Below, in pieces: positions 1-11,067 of a DNA stretch of 64,000 nt. The number at the start of each line of letters is the position of its first letter. The first letter of the stretch is position 1. The translations under genes were made by a program, and so were the position numbers. Source of the DNA: Locusta migratoria (Eukaryota > Arthropoda > Insecta > Orthoptera > Acrididae); contig CM048744.1 of assembly GCA_026315105.1 (NCBI GenBank), positions 368,851,159 to 368,915,158 of the forward strand. The letters are read 5' to 3'. The notes beneath the pieces are model-generated. The model was not told the DNA's origin. It worked only from the letters and a program-made list of their open reading frames with translations, and searched no databases.

Positions 1-197
1 TGTAGTATCTACTGATGATTGATTGACAAAGTGGTATGTTTAATTCATCAGCAGCTCTTAGCGGTTCTGGAATGGAGAAAAGTAGAAAACTTCATACTTC
101 CCTTGTAACTTTCTGCTTAAAACCAGTTCATAATACGCTTTTCTGTTCACTGTCTCCTACTCCTCACATTCCTGCTGCTCTTGTGTATCTTGTTTGT

Positions 198-363
198 CGC
201 CGCCCGCAGGTCTGCACGGCCACTATGGTCAGGGGTTCGAATCCCCCCTCGGGCATGGATATTTGTGCCGTCCTAGTTCGTAAGTAGTTCATAAGTAGTT
301 TGTATGTTTATGGACTGATGACCCCGTAGTTAAGTCCCATAGACTATACAAACATTTGAACAT
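198..363 (+). repeat. tRNA-derived SINE, family A (5'-truncated)
   Basis: This copy keeps the back half of the tRNA-like head, with the B-box motif GGTTCGAATCC, and the full family body: 'gactgatgaccccgtag' followed by 'aaacatttgaacatt'. The GGCCGGCCGCGG start seen in complete copies (for example at 5066) is missing. It is one of about eleven family A copies in the window. The body matches a SINE I recall as common in locusts; that part is memory rather than a search. Confidence 0.85.
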
Positions 364-1686
364 TATTTTGTTTGTCGTTTGATCTTCCCCAAAATCCGTA
401 AGGTCGTAATTGTTCTTTCTCCTCAATTGTAGCGAAGAACCGTCCGACCGTTTACTATATGTGCAGTTCCATATTGGTTTAATTTCTTAATATATATAAA
501 AATTGAGGAGTTTGTACCTCTATTTCACTCTGCAGCCTTAACTACACATCGCAAGCGATTAGTGTTTTTACGTGGTAGTAGGGTTGTTAACGATGAGGGG
601 GTGGAAGATATGGCAGTTGAAAGTTACCGACTTATATAAAGTTCTACTTGTGGGTATCAATAATTTGCTCTTCAGCAAAAAGCTACACAATGGAGACGAA
701 CGATCTTTGTGTTGTAGTTCAAAGTCTCCCGTTGTAGCCCATAGCAGCTGCATGTCGATAGCTGTAAGAGGGTGGAAGATATACTGGTTGAATGTCGTCA
801 GCTTATATAAAATTAGGACTGAAGACCAGCGATGACTTTCGACACTATAATAGCAAAATGTTTATATACAACGAAACGTGATGAACATTCTTCAGTTTTT
901 CTGCAACAAGGGTACGAATAACGAAAAATTAATGCTTATTGCAGTTTGAAAAGTATAACTACCAAGAAAGATGCTAAAGCGTAAGAAAGAAATTTCGCGT
1001 CCTCGATCCGTTTCTAAAAGAATACGGCGCTGAAAAGCAAATCTACAGACGATAAAAACTTTAAATTTGTAGATGTGGGTACCTTACACTGAAGGCATCA
1101 GGGATTTTTCTATATTCCCACCCCTAAGGGGTGAAATAGGGGATTTTATTTTTATTTATTTTATTAAATACTTTGCTATTAAGGCAATTTTGAAGCAAGA
1201 AATACAGAACTTCGGATTTAGATTTTTGATTGGAATTTTAAAAACACGTATTTCGTTATCTTTGAAATTCAACCATTAAGCGAGTGAAATAGCGGAAAAA
1301 TCTTAAGGGAGCTACTAAGACTATTTTGATGTTATAAATGCTAAAATTTGGATTTGGAACAATGCCTAGAATTTAAACAGAAGTATGTTTCGGGATGTTT
1401 TGAATTCTGCTATGAATGGTGCAATACGGGGTGGCAAGTTGTATCAAAATACTTGATTAGGAACACATTTTTAAAGCTAAATCTATGCAAATTTATATTT
1501 ACAAGTAGAAACAACCAATGCAGATCATCCAGTCTATGCGTGCGAAGCAGCGGGAATTAAGCTAGTTAATTATAACCAGAACTGTGTCCTCCAGCCTGTT
1601 AATCCATTTGATCATGTTCCAGCCCCTCCAAGTTGTTCTTAACATCTTCCTAGCCATTTTTTCGACATCAACGTTCAGCGATCGAA
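364..1686. other. No gene seen; AT-rich, contains an imperfect direct repeat
   Basis: I see no recognisable coding frame. Two related segments lie at about 585-645 and 756-817; both read 'ggtggaagatat' and then 'cttatataaa' about 30 bases later. The rest is AT-rich sequence I cannot assign to a family. Confidence 0.5.
585..820 (+). repeat. Imperfect tandem pair with TATA-like motif
   Basis: Two units start about 170 bases apart. Each carries 'gggtggaagatat', a diverged spacer and 'cttatataaa'. The duplicated TATA-like motif could be chance or a relic of a repeated promoter of a mobile element. No transcript or ORF supports a function. Confidence 0.4.
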
Positions 1687-1699
1687 CAGTTTTAGTATT

Positions 1700-2176
1700 G
1701 AAACTTCCTGGCAGATTGAAATTGTATGCCGGAACCGGGACTCGATCCTGGGACTTTTGCCTTTCGCGGGCAAGCGCACTACCGACTGTGCTATCCCGAC
1801 ACGACTCACGCTGCCGCCTCACAACTTTACTTCCGCCAGTACCTCGTCTCCTACTTTCTAAACTTCACAGAAGCTCTCCTGCAAACACGCAAGACTAGCA
1901 CTCCTGGAAGAAAGGATATGGTGGAGACATGGCTTAGCCACAGCCTAAGGGATGTTTCCAGAATGAAACTTCACTCTGCAGCGGAGTTTGGAAAGTAAGA
2001 GACGAGGTACTGGCGGAAGTAAAGTTGTGAGGCGGCAGCGTGAGTCGTGTCGGGATAGCACAGTCGGTAGTGCGCTTGCCCGCGAAAGGCAAAGGTCCCA
2101 GGTTCGAGTCCCGGTTCCGGCACACAATTTTAAACTGCCAGGAAGTCAGCGCACACTCCGCTGCAGAGTGAAGTTT
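1700..2176. repeat. Inverted pair of tRNA-like SINEs (family C) in one insertion
   Basis: The left half (about 1700-1900) reads in minus orientation and the right half (about 1980-2176) in plus. Both carry the tRNA-like block with 'gcttgcccgcgaaaggcaaa' and a B-box (GGTTCGAGTCC in the right half), and both end in the 'ctgccaggaag' / 'ctgcagagtgaag' tail. The whole 477-bp unit is flanked by one perfect 13-bp direct repeat, 'cagttttagtatt', at 1687-1699 and 2177-2189. This indicates one integration of a dimer rather than two events. The family is widespread in locusts as far as I recall. Confidence 0.8.
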
Positions 2177-2189
2177 CAGTTTTAGTATT

Positions 2190-3383
2190 ACTACTCTGTG
2201 ACTCACAGCTACAATTCAAACCTAATAACATTCATACTGTAAGGTTTCCTTTTTATGCCCATCGGTAGCTTTCGTTTTAAAAATCTTATTTAGTTACGGA
2301 AGCACAATTTTTTTTCGCAATATCTGTTCCAAAGCAACAGTAGTTAATAGCGACCAGCAGCTATTCTAATTTAACAGCTAGCTCGCAATCTGCGAGATTT
2401 GGAGTGTCTGGGGAGCGTGCACGGATGGCCGAGCCGGTTCCAGCGAGCGCCCGCGAGAGGCGGGAAATCCAGCACAAGGCCCGTGAGCCACTCATTTTCT
2501 CGTCGCACAAGCGATACTCCATTTCAGAAAGTACAGCCGACGGAGGAAGACTTTCTGAAAAGGCGCAGTGCATACAGGGGTTTCTGATTAGGAAGAAATG
2601 ACGCAAGATTTAAGGAAGGGCCGATGGAAAATAACAGAAAAGGAGAGCTGGGCCAGGAATTGCACGGAACGGTAACTAAAACTGAGGAGCCAGTAAGTGA
2701 AGGAGTGTCTAGCGGTCATTGCTATGGTGGATGTTATGTGTCTGATGAAAGCTGATTCGGGTAATGAAGTAGAATGATTGCGGTTTAACACGTCGACAAT
2801 ATGGTCATCAGAGGCGGAACACGAGCTGTTAATGGACAACATGAGGAAGGAAATCGGCCGCGTCGTCTGGCGAAGAAGCATCTCAGCATTCACACGAAGG
2901 AAGCGATTTAGCGAGGATGGCCGGATGGGGATGTAACTATTGCTCGTAAAGAATACGCGTTCACTGACTTAAACGCTGCGCTACTTTCTGTTGGTGAGTG
3001 AGGGGAAACGTAGTTACAAATTGAAATTGTATGAAAATAAACTTATGTTGAAATGTGTAAGCAAAGCCAATGCGCAAGCAATTATTAATTGTAGTTGTTG
3101 GGGTAACTAGCGCATGACGACATGATCATTCGTGTCATTTCATTACCGTAAGTAATGCCGTACTGTAAATATTTACTTGAATTACATAAGAAACGTTGGT
3201 TGTTCTTTTGGTGTGCCCTCTGACTATTGGACATTGTGTCAAATGCTACAGATGAAAAAGACCTAAATCCACAAATGCCTACCTAATATGAATAAATGAA
3301 TCATCCAGTCAATAATACAAGACGTTTTATTTTATTCCCGTCTTATTGAAAACATAAAATACAGGATGCAGGAGGAAAATATT
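2190..3383. other. No gene seen
   Basis: The stretch 2390-2580 is moderately GC-rich with open frames on both strands, but I see no domain, no splice-site logic and no similarity to the repeats elsewhere in the window. The remainder is AT-rich and unassigned. Confidence 0.4.
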
Positions 3384-3408
3384 TTAGGAGGTAGTAGTAG
3401 AGATGAAT

Positions 3409-3452
<44 letters not shown>

Positions 3453-3740
3453 TAGAGACTGATTATGCCTTTCAGCGTTCAGTCTGGAGCATAGTACCTC
3501 TAATAAAATTCCTCCATGATCCCTATTCAATGCTAACATTGATGCCTCGTCTGATGTTACGCCTTTCACTTCAAAATCATTCTGCACCGAATCTAAGTAC
3601 TTTCTTCTTGGTCTACCTTGACTCCTCTTACCATCCACTGACGAGCTCATGAGAATCTTAGGTAACCTTGCTTCTCCCATGCGTGTAACATGACCCCACC
3701 ATGTCAGTCTTGCAATCAGAAATCCCATATTCAACATGCG
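3384..3740 (-). pseudogene. LINE reverse transcriptase C-terminal fragment with (ATG)n tail
   Basis: The minus-strand translation contains 'WWGHVTRMGEARLPKILM' and 'GKRSQGRPRRKYLDS', the C-terminal signature of insect endonuclease/reverse-transcriptase polyproteins. The frame runs into an (ATG)n array (3409-3452 on the plus strand) that gives the meaningless methionine run at its end. The array is best read as the 3' microsatellite tail of the LINE. Only the last ~90 residues survive; endonuclease and RT catalytic domains are absent, so this is a dead 5'-truncated copy. Clade (RTE or CR1-like) is uncertain. Confidence 0.75.
3409..3452 (+). repeat. (ATC)n microsatellite, LINE 3' tail
   Basis: Uninterrupted ATC trinucleotides abut the 3' end of the minus-strand LINE fragment, as expected for the simple-repeat tails of some non-LTR elements. 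Confidence 0.9.
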
Positions 3741-3814
3741 TCCAATTTATATTCAGTACAGGGATAGTACATATACAGGGTATATATATATTATATACAC
3801 AGGGTTAGTATATA

Positions 3815-4013
3815 GCCGCGGCGGAGTGGCCAAGCTCACCGAGGCGCTATGCTCCGATGCGCAAGGCCGTTCCCCGCTGGGGTTCGAATCTCCCCTCGGG
3901 CATAGATGTTTGTGTCGTCTTTAGTATTAGTTAGCTCATAAGTAGTTTGTAAGTTCAGGGTCTGATGACCCCGCAGTTAAGTCCCTTAAGCTTCACAAGT
4001 ATTTGAACATTTT
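3815..4013 (+). repeat. tRNA-derived SINE, variant head, with TSD
   Basis: It starts with GCCGCGGCGG, has the B-box GGTTCGAATC and the shared body 'ctgatgaccccgcag', and ends 'atttgaacatttt'. It is flanked by an 11-bp duplication, 'gttagtatata' at 3804-3814 and 'gttagtacata' at 4014-4024 (one mismatch). Confidence 0.85.
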
Positions 4014-4142
4014 GTTAGTACATAACCTAAAAAAATTTAAATTCTCACTGATTCGTCATACTGAATTAAAAGCACACTTTTGTATGTTCTACAAGTATTT
4101 TATTTAGTTAACTGGTTTTCGTTTTATAAGACTATCTTCAAA

Positions 4143-4223
4143 AAATCAAATGTTTGTAAATCATTGGGTCTTGAGTACTGTGGTTATCAGTCCCTGGGCT
4201 TACAAACTACTTTAACCTAAGGA

Positions 4224-4283
<60 letters not shown>

Positions 4284-4394
4284 TCACTCACTCACTCTCG
4301 TGTCCGAGTGAGGACTCGAACCTCCGACGGGGAGCAACCGCGCGGTCTACAGCAAGGCTCCTTAGAACACTCAGCCATTCCACCACTGCCGCCA
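4143..4394 (-). repeat. tRNA-derived SINE, family B, with expanded (CA)n
   Basis: In minus orientation the tRNA-like head ends near 4394 and the body 'ggtctt...acagtact' lies at the left. The sequence between head and body has expanded into (CA)n at 4227-4281. The 9-bp duplication 'atcttcaaa' at 4134-4142 and 4395-4403 fixes the boundaries. Confidence 0.85.
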
Positions 4395-4403
4395 TCTTCA
4401 AAC

Positions 4404-5055
4404 TTTAAACTGGAATATACATTAAATTGTGCTTTTAATTCAATACGATGATCTACCTAAAACAGACGGAAGAATCCGCGAAATGTCCTCATTTGCCTTT
4501 GCTTTGAGTTACATAACAGTTGTATCTCTGAAGCAATACATGTTATTCGGCGCTTTTATTTGTCTATAAAACCGTCCCTTAAAATATTTTCTATTATTTC
4601 TGATAAAACCAGTATAACACTAAGTAACAGAATAACAACAGAAAGTAAAGATGTTATGTAACAAGCATCTAGCAGTTCAAAGGGAATTCTCGTAATTTCA
4701 GTATAATTTGACCGAAATCCACGTGAGACATGCAAGGAACAAAATATCATTGGAAATCACGCAAAGCTCGTCAGTGCAAGGGCAAAGTTTCGATGTGGAT
4801 GTGCTGCAAGTTTGGACAGAGCGGTCTGTGCTTGTCGGCCTTAGATTAATAAGGTAGATGGCCCGCGAGGCATCAGGAAGCCATTAAGGCAGATAACGCG
4901 TGCTCCCAGCGGTGAGCCACCACTGACGACTAGCCGAATAAAACTGACAATGAGTAGAAGAGACACTCTGAACATTAACATCGCCACACACAGTTCGCAC
5001 CATAGTACAGCAAGTGGCAAATGTTGGTTTTACAGCCACACCAACATCGTTCAGT
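4404..5055. other. No gene seen
   Basis: AT-rich sequence without recognisable coding content or repeat-family match. A small minus-strand open frame at 4556-4750 lacks domains and looks like chance. Confidence 0.4.
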
Positions 5056-5065
5056 GATTACAGTA

Positions 5066-5268
5066 GGCCGGCCGCGGTGGCCGAGGTGACTGAGGCGCTC
5101 CAGTCACGGTCAGCACGGCCACTACGGTCGGGGGTTCGAATTCCCCCTCGGGCATGGATATTTGTGCCGTCCTAGTTTGTAAGTAGTTCATAAGTAATTT
5201 GTAAGTTTAGGGACTGATGACCCCGTAGTTAAGTCCCATAAGCTTAACAAACATTTGAACATTTTTTT
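5066..5268 (+). repeat. Full-length SINE, family A, with perfect TSD
   Basis: A complete copy: GGCCGGCCGCGG start, tRNA-like head with B-box GGTTCGAATT, body 'gactgatgaccccgtag', terminal 'acatttgaacattttttt'. The perfect 10-bp duplication 'gattacagta' lies at 5056-5065 and 5269-5278. This copy defines the length of family A at about 200 bp. Confidence 0.92.
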
Positions 5269-5305
5269 GATTACAGTAGGTACGTTTGAACAGTAATTTA
5301 TCACT

Positions 5306-5507
5306 TCAAACATGTTCAAATGTTTGTAGAGCTTATGGGACTTAACTACCGGGTCATCAGTCCCTAAACTTACAAACTACTTATGAACTAGCTAAGACTA
5401 CAGACGGCACAAATATCCATGCCCGAGGGGGGGATTCGAGCCCCCGACCGTAGTGGCCGTACAGACCGTGACTGGAGCGCCTCAGTCCCTCGGCCACCGC
5501 GGCGGGC
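5306..5507 (-). repeat. SINE, family A, with perfect TSD
   Basis: A complete minus-strand copy only 28 bases beyond the previous SINE's duplication. The perfect 11-bp duplication 'aatttatcact' lies at 5295-5305 and 5508-5518. The two neighbouring SINEs are therefore separate insertions in opposite orientation. Confidence 0.92.
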
Positions 5508-5518
5508 AATTTATCACT

Positions 5519-6077
5519 GTCACGTATCTGTATAGGAGCTACTTCCAAGCTGCAAGTACTTTGTTTCACTGTAGCTATGACATAATTGTAACATTCTTAG
5601 GACTAAGGGTTGTACTAGATACTAGGGCAGTACAATCTGTTGTCATGTATGTGTACAAAGCTCTCCCATGTTGCACCCTACTCCAACGTCTGCGTTTAGG
5701 AGGCGTGTGGAATTTAGTCAAAGACATTATTGCACAACTTGGCAGAACTCTCCTCCGGTTACAAGCAAAACTACTGGGTTTGGAAATGACTTTAGTCATC
5801 GTTATTCTAAAGCGGCCCCAACACAGTCAATAATATTGACAACATTTCGCGGCTGCCCAGTAATATTGACGGTCTAGGGGTACAATTGAGAAGAAGCGCA
5901 AAAATATTGAGAACATCAAAAACTTCTGAAATATATTGCGCTGCCTGTAAATACTGTGCAGTCTGTGGGCAGTATTGACAATATCTTTGACAGATTATCG
6001 CGCTATGTCGTTATGCTTGCTGTTTGTATGTGCATGCAACGAAGTAAAGCAATAATAACAGCAGCAGCGTCCTTATC
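5519..6077. other. No gene seen; cluster of 'aatattga' motifs
   Basis: Between about 5827 and 5990 the motif 'aatattga' or 'agtattgaca' recurs at least five times, partly in inverted arrangement. A decayed MITE end is possible, but no clear TIR pair or TSD was found. Confidence 0.35.
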
Positions 6078-6279
6078 AAATGTTCAAATGTTTGTAAGGC
6101 TTAAGGGAGGACGTAACTGCGGAGTCATCAGTCCCTAAACTTACAAACTACTTATGAACTACCTTATACTAAATACGACACAAACATCCATGCCCGAAGG
6201 GGGATTCGAACCTTCGACGGCGGACTGCCGCGCGCACCGCAACACGGCGCTCCAGCACGCGCGGCTAATCCGCCGCGGC
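6078..6279 (-). repeat. tRNA-derived SINE, variant of family A
   Basis: The body starts at the left with 'aaatgttcaaatgtttg'. The tRNA-like head at 6195-6279 differs from family A (a GCGCGCACCGC-type block) but shares the body. The same head occurs at 10014-10201. No clear duplication was found. Confidence 0.8.
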
Positions 6280-6781
6280 AGCTTCTTTATCGTCCAACAT
6301 TTCACATCACAATACAATATTATTGAGCAGTCGGGGGGGAGGGGGTGCTTAAGAGGTTATGCCAGGGACACGTCTGTGAAATAAATCCGCAAAGTTAATT
6401 ACTTCAGTTAAATACATTTTACTGTGTTAGATAACTGAAATACTGAAAACGTCAAATTACGTCCACACGCAGTGTGCTTATGGAGAACCGAGAATATATT
6501 CACGTTACGCAAATATTTACCGACTCACAAGCTTAAAAGCATTTTCGTTTGTTTAGCTATGAGTCGGCCAGATTAAAACATATCCCTGTTGATATTTTGT
6601 AGACTGATGGACGTTACAATTTGTTATGGTTAGCCGCGTTTCTCTTGAAAACTAAATAATTAATATCGTCCCTCAATAATAATCTGAAAACTAAGATCAG
6701 GCTCACCATGTCACGATTTATTAACATCGTCTTATTCCTTTCTACACAGCCCTTTGTTTACAAATGGATGAAAAAGTGAAG
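6280..6781. other. No gene seen
   Basis: AT-rich unassigned sequence between two SINEs. Confidence 0.4.
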
Positions 6782-6866
6782 CCACGATGGAATGTCCGAG
6801 CGCTCTAACGATCCTTACTGCGGAGCGCGTGGATGCTCCCCATCGGAGGTTCAAGTCCTCCTTCGG

Positions 6867-6920
<54 letters not shown>

Positions 6921-6960
6921 TCCTTACATTAGTTTACGTACTTTTTTAAGCCTACGAAAT
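6782..6960 (+). repeat. SINE, family B, with expanded (GT)n
   Basis: Diverged head 'atggaatgtccgagcg' with B-box GGTTCAAGTCC, then (GT)n at 6869-6919, then 'ccttacattagtttacg'; the rest of the body is lost. The microsatellite sits at the same head/body junction as in the copies at 4143 and 31470. Confidence 0.75.
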
Positions 6961-7029
6961 GATAACCACAATAGTTAAAAAAAACACATTCAAGAAAGAA
7001 AAGGGACACACTTCCGAATTTAAACGCCT

Positions 7030-7220
7030 GCGCTGTCCACCAAATTCCTAACACATGAATATTATTGAGCATATGTGGGATGCCTTTTAACGTAATCTTA
7101 CGGATTAATGGACAACCCTATAGGATGGGCGGTGTTGGTTCCCTCGAGCACTACGTCAGACAGTCAAGTCCATGCCACGTCGCATTGCAGCTCGCAGGAG
7201 CCCTACACTATATTAGGTAG
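7030..7220 (+). pseudogene. Tc1-like transposase, C-terminal fragment
   Basis: Translation gives 'MNIIEHMWDAF' and 'VKSMPRRIAARR', the conserved C-terminal block of Tc1-family transposases around the last catalytic acidic residue. The frame is broken by stops and the first two catalytic aspartates are missing. The fragment is homologous to the larger Tc1 pseudogene at 18372-19840. Confidence 0.75.
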
Positions 7221-7802
7221 ATGTGTATGACTATGAAAAAGAAAATATTTTAGTTATAAATTTACATCCGAGAAAGATTGTATAGTCCGTAATGCTACAC
7301 AGGGTATGTGAAAGGAGAATAGATGATCTGTGATAAATTCTTTCTTGCCTCATTTGCGATGGGTCTGGCCAAAACTGAATCCCACGCTGCAATACGACCG
7401 TAGTTTGTAGATGTCTGAAATCAGCAAAACGAATGGTTTTTCTTTGGACTGTCCAGACACTGTAGAACAGTGGAGAACTCTTGCTTAAGTTTCTAATCAT
7501 GTGGACAGTAAGCACCGCCGTTCGGACCACAGTGTGGTCAACCGTAACCGATCGCTCGCCGGGTCGACCTCGTCAAGATGCTGTATGGAGTGGCGTGGGG
7601 TCAGCACACCGCCGCTTCCGGGTTAGCAGACGTGGTTGCACCACTATACAAGTAGCTCCTTCAATGTCACCACGAAACTGAGTGCACCCTTTCTAGCTTT
7701 TCCACTCCTGTATTCCAGCATGTGTCTCACAGATGTTTGAGGAAACCACGACATACGCTGCTTGCGTGGGCGCCAACACAAACTACTTTTACTTTGGCTA
7801 AC
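7221..7802. other. No gene seen
   Basis: Open frames on both strands at 7231-7681 show no recognisable domain. No repeat match within the window. Confidence 0.4.
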
Positions 7803-7905
7803 CACATCTACATACGTACTCCGCAATCGACCGTAATGTGCGTGGCGGAGGGTAAACTGTACCACAACTAGGCGTTTCCTTTATGGTATATTGCTCTTGT
7901 CTCCA
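7803..7905 (-). repeat. LINE 3' end fragment (locust CR1-type)
   Basis: The sequence 'ccacatctacatacg' followed by 'gtggcggagggta' matches the 3' terminal region of a LINE I recall from locusts, whose tail is a short 'catcta' repeat. Related ends lie at 9407, 40028 and 50163. No coding part is retained. Confidence 0.6.
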
Positions 7906-8141
7906 TGCCAACCTTGCTATTTACATTTCTTAACAGTAGCTAAATTACTCTTCAGAGAACTGCAAAATATCACGGGAGACTGTCATTGCTGTACTAACAT
8001 TTAGAACAGTATTCACGACTTAGACCGCTTGCTGTTTACAAACCAGTACGAGAAGCGATGTCTGTGCGGCATCATGAGATAGGCAAGTGGAAAGTCACTT
8101 CAGTCTTCACTGCCAGTAGATAAAGCCTGATGGTACAACTG
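7906..8141. other. No gene seen
   Basis: Short unassigned stretch between a LINE tail and the mariner element. Confidence 0.4.
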
Positions 8142-8773
8142 CAAGGTGCGTCTGAAAGGTTCAGTGAATGGTACCACATTTTACAAACCGCGCTGGCTAG
8201 GATGAGGTGCCCCCGCATACACGTCGAGGGATGTCAACCCCTGATCATGCTATTGAATGCAGTAAAACTCTGCGAGCTAGCTGATTAGATTGGTGTGAAC
8301 TCGTGCCATTGCAAGATGGAGTGAAAATGAAGCAACGCGTAACATCAAGTCATACTGTCAATGCGGAAGTTTACGAGGGAGTTTTGGAACGGCTGCTGCA
8401 GCGCATCCGGCGGGTTCGTCAGAACTGTACCGGAGTGGACAGTGGAATTTTCTGCTCGACAATGCCCGTCTGCACATTGCGATCCGCAAGCTCAACTTTC
8501 TCGGTAGGCACACCTCTGTTTCCTCGCCTTAAATTAGCCTGAAAGCCCTGAAGGGCTTACGCTTCGCAACGGTTACGGAGATCCAACAACGCGTGACCTC
8601 AGTGCTTCGAGGGTTTCCACAAGAAGCGTTTGCTGACAGTTTCCAACAGCTGTACAACCTATGTCAGAAGTGTATTGTAGCCAATGATTACTTTGAAAGC
8701 CAGTAAAGGTGTTTGGAACTCTCGTTTTCTATATATCCTGAGGCCATTCACAGAACTTTTCAGATGCATCTTG
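8142..8773 (+). mobile_element. Internally deleted mariner-like element
   Basis: Terminal inverted repeats of about 30 bp mark both ends: 'caaggtgcgtctgaaagg' at the left, and the reverse complement of the right end reads 'caagatgcatctgaaaag'. The interior encodes a transposase remnant, 'YEGVLERLLQRIRRVR' then 'LLDNARLHIAI' (the second catalytic D block), then 'LKGLRFATVTEIQQRV' and 'YNLCQKCIVANDYFE' of the C-terminus. The segment that should hold the third catalytic aspartate is deleted and a stop interrupts the frame. At 632 bp it is about half the length of an intact mariner, so it could only move with a transposase supplied elsewhere. Confidence 0.8.
8330..8706 (+). pseudogene. Mariner transposase remnant
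   Basis: This is the coding part of the element above. It retains the DNA-cleavage motif LDNARLH and the C-terminal tail around NLCQKC. One frameshift near 8420 and an in-frame stop near 8540 split it, and the YSPDLAP-like block is missing. The usual length is about 340 residues; roughly 120 remain. Confidence 0.75.
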
Positions 8774-8779
8774 TACTTC

Positions 8780-9406
8780 ATTGAAGCCACTCTTCATTTT
8801 CTCTCACAAGGGCTGTGAACCCTGTACCAAACTTCACCTCCTGAGAGGTCGTTAATTTGATCCTAAGAACTAAAGAGTTCCGTTACTTTGTCAAGGATCT
8901 CATAATCAGAACGTAGCCTAACCAAACTCTAATCAAACTACCCTTGAAGTACATCCTTTCCAGTAAAGTATAATCAAAATCGGTTGGCGTTTTATTGAGT
9001 TATTCGTTAATTTGTCGCGTATTAGTGTAACTTTAAGAGTTACGTTTTTCTTATGGATACCTTTGTAAGAACTGGACCAAATTGAAATGGGATCACATGG
9101 GAAGCACCAGCTTTCAAATAAAAAAAGAACCATCACAATCGGTTCACAAAGTCGAAATTGAGAACAACCACCTTTTTTGAAGTCGGTTAAAAAGTAAACA
9201 AGGACCGATTGACCAGATTACGGATAGTGCAGCCCTCAAAAGAAAAAAAGATGTAGATCTGACGTCAAGTTGTTGGTTTGGGTTACATACTAAAGGCTGT
9301 ATCTCTGTACTCACAAAATGGACACATGGTATGCGGCATTTATATTACAATTCATCTATACCACCACCTGCAATATATGCTATTCCTCCTAGTATTACCC
9401 TCTCTG
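8780..9406. other. No gene seen; repeat-like tail at 8940-9200
   Basis: The phrases 'aatcaaaatcggttggcg' and 'ttgaagtcggttaaaaagt' resemble the 3' region of a repeat found in many insect genomes. I cannot assign the family from this window. Confidence 0.35.
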
Positions 9407-10013
9407 CATCTACGTCAATACTCTGCAATTCACGCTGATATGAATGGCTTTTATGATATTTCTCTACCGATCCATTCTCTAATAGCGCGCGGGAAAGAGG
9501 AAGAACTAAATATTTCATTTTCAATATGATTTATCATCACGGTCGTGTCTCCCTATATAGGTGGGTGCAAACAAACTATGTTCGGATTCGGAAGAGGAAG
9601 CTAGGGAAAGAAATTTCGCGAGTACATCTCGCCTTTCTTTTAACGATTACCACCCCAACTCGTGAATCATTTCCGTGATACTCTCTCGTATATATCGCGA
9701 TAACAACAAACCGAGCTCTCTTCTCTGAACTTTCTCTAAATTCCCCGTCAGTCCCAATTCGTGGGGATTCCAGAACGTGCAGCAATACTCGAAAATAAGA
9801 CGCACCAGCGTAGTGCAGGCGGTTTCTTTAGTACAACTGTTGCATTTTCTTAGCGTTCTGAAAATGAAACGTAGCCTTTGGTTCGCCTTCCCTACGATAT
9901 CTCCTGTGTGTTCTTTTCAATTTAAGTTGTTCGTAATCGTTATTTTTAGGTATTTAGTAGAATTTCGGGCTGTAGGTTTGATTTGTCGTGCAACTGAAAT
10001 TTAACAGATTTCT

Positions 10014-10201
10014 AAAATGTTCAAATGTATGTAGAGCTTATGGGACTTGCCTACGGGGTCATCAGTCCCTAAACTTACAAACTAATTATGAACTATCTTA
10101 TACTAAAGACGGCACAAACATCCATGCCCGAGGGGGGATTTGAACCCCCGACGGCGAACTCCCGCGCGCACCGCAACACGGCGCCCCAGTTCGCACGGCG
10201 G
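10014..10201 (-). repeat. tRNA-derived SINE inside LINE, with TSD
   Basis: Same head variant as at 6078-6279. It is flanked by 'cagatttct' (10005-10013) and 'cagacttct' (10202-10210), a 9-bp duplication with one mismatch. The LINE sequence resumes on either side, so this SINE is younger than the LINE. Confidence 0.88.
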
Positions 10202-10867
10202 CAGACTTCTTTGTGTGTTCATTTTAATGACTTCATACTTATCGTTAGCAAGAATCAACTGCCAGTAGATATCTAAATAATTTTACAGTTGCTTTTCATC
10301 GTCTGGTGACTTTATTAATCGATGAATGACAACATTAACCGCGAATCGTCTAAGAGCTGACCAGATTGTCTCCTGCATCGTTTATAAAAATAAGGAACAC
10401 TAGGAGCTCTGTAACAGTTCCTCGGGTAACACCATATACCACTTCTGTTTTACTCCATCACTTTCCGTCAATTACAACGAACTGTGTCCTTTCTGGCAGG
10501 AAATCGAGAATCCAATCTACAACTGTGGCGATATTCCATAAGCACTCAATTTGATTAAAAGCTGTTTTTGAGATACTGTGTCGAAAGCTTTCCGGAAATC
10601 TAGAAATACGGAATCGATTTGAGATCTCTTGTCGATAGCATTCATCACATCATGCGATTAAAGAGCTAGCTGTATTGAACAAGAACGATACTGTGTGAAT
10701 CCGTGTTGATCGGGTGAATAGGTCATTGTAATCGACGTAGTTCATAAGCATTTAAGGAATGTGTATGTCCTAAAATCCTGCCGCAAACCGACGTCAATGA
10801 TATAGGCCCGTAATTGTACGGATTACTTTTGTTGCCTTTCTTGAATAATTGTTTGTACTTTCGGTCT

Positions 10868-11067
10868 AAATTAAATTAAATGTTTATATAGCTTATGGGA
10901 CTTAACTACGGGGTCATCAGTCTCTAAATTTACAAACTGCTTATGAACCAGCTAATCCTAAGGACGGCACAAATATCCATGCCCGAGGGGGGATCCGAAG
11001 CCCCGACCGTAGTGGCCGTGCAGACCGTGACTGGAGCGCCTCAGTCCCCTCGGCCACAGCGGCCGGC
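10868..11067 (-). repeat. SINE, family A, inside LINE, with perfect TSD
   Basis: A complete minus-strand copy with a perfect 11-bp duplication 'actttcggtct' at 10857-10867 and 11068-11078, interrupting the LINE at 9407-11115. Confidence 0.92.
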
